Source of the DNA: Flavobacterium sp. KMS
GTDB taxonomy: Bacteria > Bacteroidota > Bacteroidia > Flavobacteriales > Flavobacteriaceae
DNA: 64,000 bases
Reading direction: 5' to 3'
NCBI RefSeq assembly: GCF_000813005.1
Contig: NZ_JSYP01000014.1
Coordinates: 1 to 64,000 of the forward strand
The position numbers and the translations under genes are program-made. The notes beneath the pieces were generated by a model. The model was not told the DNA's origin, searched no databases, and worked only from the letters and a program-made list of their open reading frames with translations. Shown here piece after piece: positions 59,873 to 64,000 of this stretch (its first letter is position 1; each line of letters starts with the position of its first letter).

Positions 59873-59895
59873 CTTTCAAATATAAATCAGTAAAC

Positions 59896-60336
59896 ATGAA
59901 GCAGAAAACTCCAACTAGAACTGTACTTTATACAATAGAACAGACAATTAAAGAATACAGGAAAATTTGCCAAAAAAACATCCAGAAGATTGTAGATGAT
60001 ATTACAGTCGATCAATGTTTGGTACTAATTATCTTAAACGATAACGTCACTATTTCTCAGATAGAAATGGCCAAATTAATCTTTAAGGATAATGCTTCGG
60101 TAACCCGAATAATAGAATTAATGGTTAAAAAAGATTATTTAACGAGGGAAACAAATGAACTAGATAAAAGAAAATCCAAACTTGTAATAACTGAAAAAGG
60201 ACAAAAAACAATTGTTCTATTAACTCCTGTTTTTAAGCTAAATCGCAATACTGCTCTAGACGGTTTATCTACTGACGAAATTGAATTCCTTGACAAAATT
60301 CTACATAAAATAATTTCAAACTGTAAAACTTCCTAA
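59896..60336 (+). CDS. MarR-family transcriptional regulator
   Basis: A 146-residue winged-helix regulator: the N-terminal dimerisation helix, then VDQCLVLIILNDNVTISQIE, recognition region LIFKDNASVTRIIELMVKKD and the wing LTRETNELDKRKSKLVITEK with the conserved D-x-R-K. It follows its likely operator at 59855-59872 and is followed 2 bp later by an S41 peptidase gene, its probable regulated partner. The ligand is unknown. Confidence 0.92.
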   Translation: MKQKTPTRTVLYTIEQTIKEYRKICQKNIQKIVDDITVDQCLVLIILNDNVTISQIEMAKLIFKDNASVTRIIELMVKKDYLTRETNELDKRKSKLVITEKGQKTIVLLTPVFKLNRNTALDGLSTDEIEFLDKILHKIISNCKTS

Positions 60337-60338
60337 AA

Positions 60339-61670
60339 ATGAAACACATTGTAACTTTAGCATTGCTACTATTCTCCGTTTGCACGTTTTCTCAAAAAAA
60401 TCCAACTGCAAAAGAAGAAATAAACCTTACCGAATTAAATAAAAAACAAATTATCGATTCGTTAACCAAACAACTCGAAGAATTCTATATCAGACCAAAT
60501 GCTATTGGTGAGATAAAGAAAAAGCTGAATGAGAATTATAAGCAAGGAATGTATAAGGACATCTCAAATCCAAATGAATTTGCCTCTAAACTCTCCTCGA
60601 ATCTTATAGATATTAGCAAAGATTTACATTTTAGAGTAATGTTTGATCCTGAATGGGCAGAAAGTATGCTAAAAGACACTGATAAAGAAACATTTAAAAA
60701 AATAAAAGCGGAAGAATTAGCTGAAGCTAAAAAGAAGAACTTTGGGTTTCAACAAGCGCGAATTCTGGAAGGAAATATTGGCTATTTAGAATTTAATTAT
60801 TTTGAAGATCCTGCAATAGGAAGCGAAACTGCAGCTGCAATGATGCGAATTTTAAGCAATACAGACGCTCTAATTATAGATTTGCGCAAAAATAATGGCG
60901 GAGCGATGGAGATGGGACAATTTATTAGTAGTTATCTGTACTCTAACAAAGAATTACCTCTTTATAAATACTATTATTACGAGAAAGGCAGAAAAAAATT
61001 GGAGCGAGAAATGTGGTTATTACCATCTGTTCCTGGTAAACGTCTGGATGATATCGATGTTTATATTTTAACAAGCGGTGCTACTTTTTCTGCAGCGGAA
61101 TGGATGAGTTATTCGCTCCAAAATTTAAAACGTGTTACAATTATAGGCGAAAAAACAGCTGGTGGCGCCCACCCTATCGATCGAAAAGTTTTGGCTCATG
61201 GTTTTTCTGTAAATATCCCTTTTGGAGAAGTAAAAGATCCTATTACAAATACGGATTTTGAAGGTAAAGGTGTTATGCCAGATGTTTTATGCAAAAGTGA
61301 AGAGGCACTGAATACATCGCATTTGATAGCCTTACAAAAACTATCTTCTAAAAATAAAGATTCTTTAAACAACCTCGATTGGTTTGTTCCTATCATAAAG
61401 AACAGACAAAAACCGGCACATGTTGATAGTGCAATTTTAAAATCATATCAAGGTAAATACGGGAAAGCCGAAATAGTATTTGAAGATAATAGCTTATATT
61501 ACAAATGGAATAATATCGTCACTTTATTACTTACTCCTCTGGAACAAGATTTATTTTTAATTGATGGTATAGATGATTTTCGCATCAAAATTATTTCTGA
61601 AAATAAATCTGTAACAGGAATAAAAAGAGTTTTTCAGGATGGACAAGAAAGAGTTTACAAAAAAGATTAA
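60339..61670 (+). CDS. S41 family peptidase (tail-specific protease/IRBP-like)
   Basis: A 443-residue exported protein, signal MKHIVTLALLLFSVCTFSQ. The tricorn/CtpA-type core shows GNIGYLEFNYFEDPAI, LIIDLRKNNGGAMEMGQFI and the nucleophile region LTSGATFSAAEWMSYSLQNL (Ser near 250), then GEKTAGGAHP. The usual PDZ domain of Ctp proteases is absent; an N-terminal helical region takes its place, as in the IRBP-like branch. A small C-terminal domain (about 365-443) looks like the beta domain of serine hydrolase relatives. Co-transcribed with the MarR gene, so probably induced by its ligand. Confidence 0.9.
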   Translation: MKHIVTLALLLFSVCTFSQKNPTAKEEINLTELNKKQIIDSLTKQLEEFYIRPNAIGEIKKKLNENYKQGMYKDISNPNEFASKLSSNLIDISKDLHFRVMFDPEWAESMLKDTDKETFKKIKAEELAEAKKKNFGFQQARILEGNIGYLEFNYFEDPAIGSETAAAMMRILSNTDALIIDLRKNNGGAMEMGQFISSYLYSNKELPLYKYYYYEKGRKKLEREMWLLPSVPGKRLDDIDVYILTSGATFSAAEWMSYSLQNLKRVTIIGEKTAGGAHPIDRKVLAHGFSVNIPFGEVKDPITNTDFEGKGVMPDVLCKSEEALNTSHLIALQKLSSKNKDSLNNLDWFVPIIKNRQKPAHVDSAILKSYQGKYGKAEIVFEDNSLYYKWNNIVTLLLTPLEQDLFLIDGIDDFRIKIISENKSVTGIKRVFQDGQERVYKKD

Positions 61671-61690
61671 AACTACAATTTAATAAAAAT

Positions 61691-61725
61691 AAAAGCCTCC
61701 AAAATCAGTGATTTTGGAGGCTTTT
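61691..61725. terminator. Bidirectional terminator
   Basis: A 15-bp perfect stem AAAAGCCTCCAAAAT / ATTTTGGAGGCTTTT with loop CAGTG, 21 bp after the S41 peptidase stop codon. Confidence 0.88.
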
Positions 61726-61869
61726 ACATTATATAGAGTTAGTCTTAAATAACGTATTAATCTTAATAAAATTAGTTTTATATTAGCGCTTAATAAAGTA
61801 TTAAGTTAGATACTAAATATCTTATTATGGTTTTAAAAATCAACAAACTAAATCAATATATAAAGCAAA

Positions 61870-62514
61870 ATGAAGAAGGTATTATTTCTAATAATGTTAA
61901 TCCAAATTAGTTGTCAATCACAAAACGACTGTCCGCAAGGGATAAACTTATTACCTATGTATGGAGAAGTAAAGAAGTGCGAACAGCAAATTCAATCAGA
62001 CAAAGAGTTTCTTTTGCAGTCCGAAAAACAATTTAAGAGCAGAGAAAAAGCAGCCGAATTATATGTTTCTAAAGCTTGGGAATATTTCTATAAAGATGAT
62101 AATGATACTGCTATGAAAAGATTTAATCAGGCTTGGCTTTTAGACAATACAAACCCGCAAGTATATTGGGGATTTGGAAACTTATTGGGCAAAAAAAATA
62201 AATTTGAAGAATCTATCAAATATCTAAAAAAATCGATAGAATTAGATCCCAATAATGCTCCTGTTTACGAATGTATAGCAACAAGTTATAGTCAAATGTT
62301 CCTTAAAACAAAAGATATCAAATATCTAAACCTGGCAATTGAAAGCTTGAAAAAGGCAGTGAAAATTGACCCGAAAAATGGTAGAGCATACGGACAATTA
62401 GCAAGTTCTTATGCTTACATAATGCAAAAAGATAGTTTAAGAAAATACATTGAAATAACTGATAAAATTGACCCTAAACTTGTTAATCCTGAGGTTAGAA
62501 AAATAGCAAAATAA
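61870..62514 (+). CDS. TPR-repeat lipoprotein
   Basis: A 214-residue protein. A short lipoprotein signal ends in LIMLIQISC (Cys about 15). After a charged helix come tandem tetratricopeptide repeats: YVSKAWEYFYKDDNDTAMKR, VYWGFGNLLGKKNKFEESIK with YLKKSIELDPNNAP, then YLNLAIESLKKAVKIDPKNG and RAYGQLASSYAYIMQKDSLR. TPRs mediate protein contacts at the membrane. No catalytic domain. Its partner is not evident; a GNAT gene follows after 30 bp. Confidence 0.85.
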   Translation: MKKVLFLIMLIQISCQSQNDCPQGINLLPMYGEVKKCEQQIQSDKEFLLQSEKQFKSREKAAELYVSKAWEYFYKDDNDTAMKRFNQAWLLDNTNPQVYWGFGNLLGKKNKFEESIKYLKKSIELDPNNAPVYECIATSYSQMFLKTKDIKYLNLAIESLKKAVKIDPKNGRAYGQLASSYAYIMQKDSLRKYIEITDKIDPKLVNPEVRKIAK

Positions 62515-62544
62515 TACCTTCAATACTAAAATAGAAAACCAAAA

Positions 62545-62994
62545 ATGAAAATAACTGAACACTCTTTTGGAGATTTTTTTATTACGACTGATAAAGCTAA
62601 ATTAGACATTGTTGCCATTCATGATTTTTTATCAAAACATTCAGGTTGGAGTAACGATATTCCTTTTGATAACGTAAAAACTTCTATAGACAATTCGCTA
62701 AACTTTGGACTATTTTATAAAGACAAACAAATAGGTTTTGCAAGAGTAATTTCAGATTTTTCGACTATTGCCTATTTAGGCGATATTTATGTTTTAGATG
62801 ATTATCGAGGACAAGGGCTTTCTAAAAAACTAATGGAAGTTGTAATGGGACACCCAAGTTTACAAGGATTAAGACGTTGGATCTTATTGACCTCCACAGC
62901 CGATTGGCTTTATGAAAAATACGGTTTTACTAAATTGCCAAAACCAGAAATATACATGGAACTTTTTAATCCTAATGTGTATAAAAAAGATTAA
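62545..62994 (+). CDS. GNAT family N-acetyltransferase
   Basis: A 149-residue acetyltransferase. The acetyl-CoA site is VLDDYRGQGLSKKLMEVVMG (Q/RxxGxG/A as RGQGLS, about 92-97) preceded by the strand AYLGDIYVL, and the C-terminal GFTKLPKPEIYMELFNP is typical of small soluble GNATs. SKHSGWSNDIPFDNVKTSID near the start is the pattern seen in many Bacteroidota homologues. The acceptor substrate is unknown. Confidence 0.9.
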   Translation: MKITEHSFGDFFITTDKAKLDIVAIHDFLSKHSGWSNDIPFDNVKTSIDNSLNFGLFYKDKQIGFARVISDFSTIAYLGDIYVLDDYRGQGLSKKLMEVVMGHPSLQGLRRWILLTSTADWLYEKYGFTKLPKPEIYMELFNPNVYKKD

Positions 62995-63032
62995 AAAATA
63001 AATATATAATATTATCCAATTCTATTTAAAAT

Positions 63033-63644
63033 ATGCAGAAACGCAATAGCAAAATTTATTATTCGGCAGGTTTAATTAGTATCATGTTACTTCCTATTTT
63101 ATGCATTCTATATTTAAAAAAGAATGATGCTTTTACAAGTTATAATTCTATAAAATTAGAACCTTGGAATGAAGAAAATTATAAAGAAGAAATTGTTCCT
63201 ATTATAAATTCAAAAAAATTTACTGCTGTTAACCTAACAGGAAATTCAACTTCCGATAAAGCGAAACTAAATGCAGCTGAAAAAAGAATTAAAGAACTTA
63301 TTGCGACTAAAGATTCTATAAATGGAATAAAATTTCATTTTGAAGATAAATCTGAATATTGGAGCTTTATTAAGGTTCTTGAAATTCTAGAAACCCAAAA
63401 TGCCAAATTTTATGTTCCATATAAAAATGATATTTGGTTTGCTTATTCAAGAGGAGAAAAAAAGAAAACTATCTTTCGTGTTTGTGGGGATTTCCGTAGG
63501 ATAATCCCAATTGACGAAAAAAATTTCAAAATAGAATGGCAAGAAATTATAGAAATCACTAAAAAGTTTTATTTACCAATAATCGCCTATATTTTGATGT
63601 TATTTTTTACATTTAAACAAATAAGAAATACGATAAAAAACTAA
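63033..63644 (+). CDS. Membrane protein of unknown function
   Basis: A 203-residue protein with one hydrophobic segment at each end (about 10-29, YSAGLISIMLLPILCILYL; and about 180-197, LPIIAYILMLFFTF), so both termini are probably cytoplasmic and the middle periplasmic. The middle contains NGIKFHFEDKSEYWSFIKVL and looks like a biopolymer-transport (ExbD-like) style alpha/beta unit, but this is not certain. The following membrane protein gene starts at the next base after its stop codon, so the two are coupled. Confidence 0.7.
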   Translation: MQKRNSKIYYSAGLISIMLLPILCILYLKKNDAFTSYNSIKLEPWNEENYKEEIVPIINSKKFTAVNLTGNSTSDKAKLNAAEKRIKELIATKDSINGIKFHFEDKSEYWSFIKVLEILETQNAKFYVPYKNDIWFAYSRGEKKKTIFRVCGDFRRIIPIDEKNFKIEWQEIIEITKKFYLPIIAYILMLFFTFKQIRNTIKN

Positions 63645-64000
63645 ATGCAATTATTAATTTTATTTATTATCGTTCTCCTTTTATTAATTGGAATCCCAAT
63701 TTGTGTTTCTTATTTCATCTATAAATGGATTAAGAAAAAAGGACTTAACAAAAAATACAGGCTATTAGCACTTATCCCGATAATTATTACGGGATATTTT
63801 ATATACGATGCGTTTTATCCAGATTCTGATTTCTACAAAGAAGATTTTAAAGAAGTTACAGAAATGGAATTTCCTGAAAAGGGAGAAATAATATACAAAA
63901 CCGCTTCATATCCTGATCTATTTGGGGATTATACTTCTTCGTTTTTAGTTGAGTTTAGCGTAACTGATATAAAAAAACTTGAAGCAAATATAAAAAAGAA
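63645..64000 (+). CDS. Membrane protein, partial (runs off the window)
   Basis: An open frame from ATG at 63645, directly after the TAA of the previous gene, to the window edge: about 118 residues with no stop. Two hydrophobic helices (MQLLILFIIVLLLLIGIPIC; YRLLALIPIIITGYFIYDAF) are followed by an exposed part with FKEVTEMEFPEKGEIIYKTA. Not recognised. The zero-base gap argues for translational coupling with the preceding membrane protein and a joint function. Confidence 0.7.
   Translation, partial: MQLLILFIIVLLLLIGIPICVSYFIYKWIKKKGLNKKYRLLALIPIIITGYFIYDAFYPDSDFYKEDFKEVTEMEFPEKGEIIYKTASYPDLFGDYTSSFLVEFSVTDIKKLEANIKK

Overview
The window is AT-rich chromosomal DNA from a Flavobacterium-like member of the Bacteroidota. 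Signs of this are the 16S sequence, A-rich translation starts without Shine-Dalgarno sequences, promoter matches to the TTG-N17-23-TAnnTTTG consensus, many '...C' lipoproteins and '...AQ/SQ' signal peptides, and intergenic repeats typical of flavobacteria. No phage, plasmid or CRISPR locus is visible. The only clear insertion sequence is one IS110-type element.

Layout. 1-1710 (minus): start of an rRNA operon, 16S followed by tRNA-Ile(GAU). Only about 40 bp upstream of the 16S gene is a broken SpvB/TcB-type toxin gene (1750-3141). 3.8-6.8 kb: a TetR regulator and a three-gene cassette (unknown small protein, luciferase-like flavin oxidoreductase, alpha/beta esterase) that share a 16-bp palindromic operator. 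6.9-14.7 kb: amidohydrolase lipoprotein, MFS carrier, PAS protein, an exported Ppx/GppA-like ASKHA protein, a Roadblock-like protein and a DUF885 lipoprotein. 15-22.6 kb: housekeeping-like metabolism (E1 alpha-beta fusion, 2OG-Fe oxygenase, SUI1/YciH factor, nucleoside phosphorylase, DinB, VOC, PBP-like protein, transglutaminase-like protein). 22.7-24.1 kb: the IS110 element, inserted in an intergenic repeat. 24.4-29.6 kb: Crp/Fnr regulator, second LpxA-like gene, and a ThDP enzyme plus amino-acid-oxidase pair.

30-43 kb is an adaptation region: Crp/Fnr regulators, an ABC-F protein with AraC regulator and a close Tet(X)-like flavoprotein, a DUF2314/ankyrin protein, an SMR (Gdx/SugE) exporter and several secreted proteins. 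43-50 kb holds small envelope genes, an L,D-transpeptidase, an ArsR-SRPBCC-DoxX-DUF4256 operon with a well-defined promoter and operators, and a serine hydrolase between two copies of a long palindromic repeat. 50.2-58.9 kb is a MacB-type ABC exporter (two tandem permeases and an ATPase) divergent from a sigma-54 response regulator and histidine kinase. 59.3-64 kb: PepSY-like protein, MarR regulator with S41 protease, TPR lipoprotein, GNAT, and two small membrane proteins, the last cut by the window edge.

The most distinctive signals are structural. Two families of intergenic hairpins differ between copies by compensatory changes. The IS110 element can be bounded by the repeat it split. The toxin-16S junction is abnormal. 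The Tet(X) homologue has lost residues recalled as tetracycline contacts. Several operators can be read directly.
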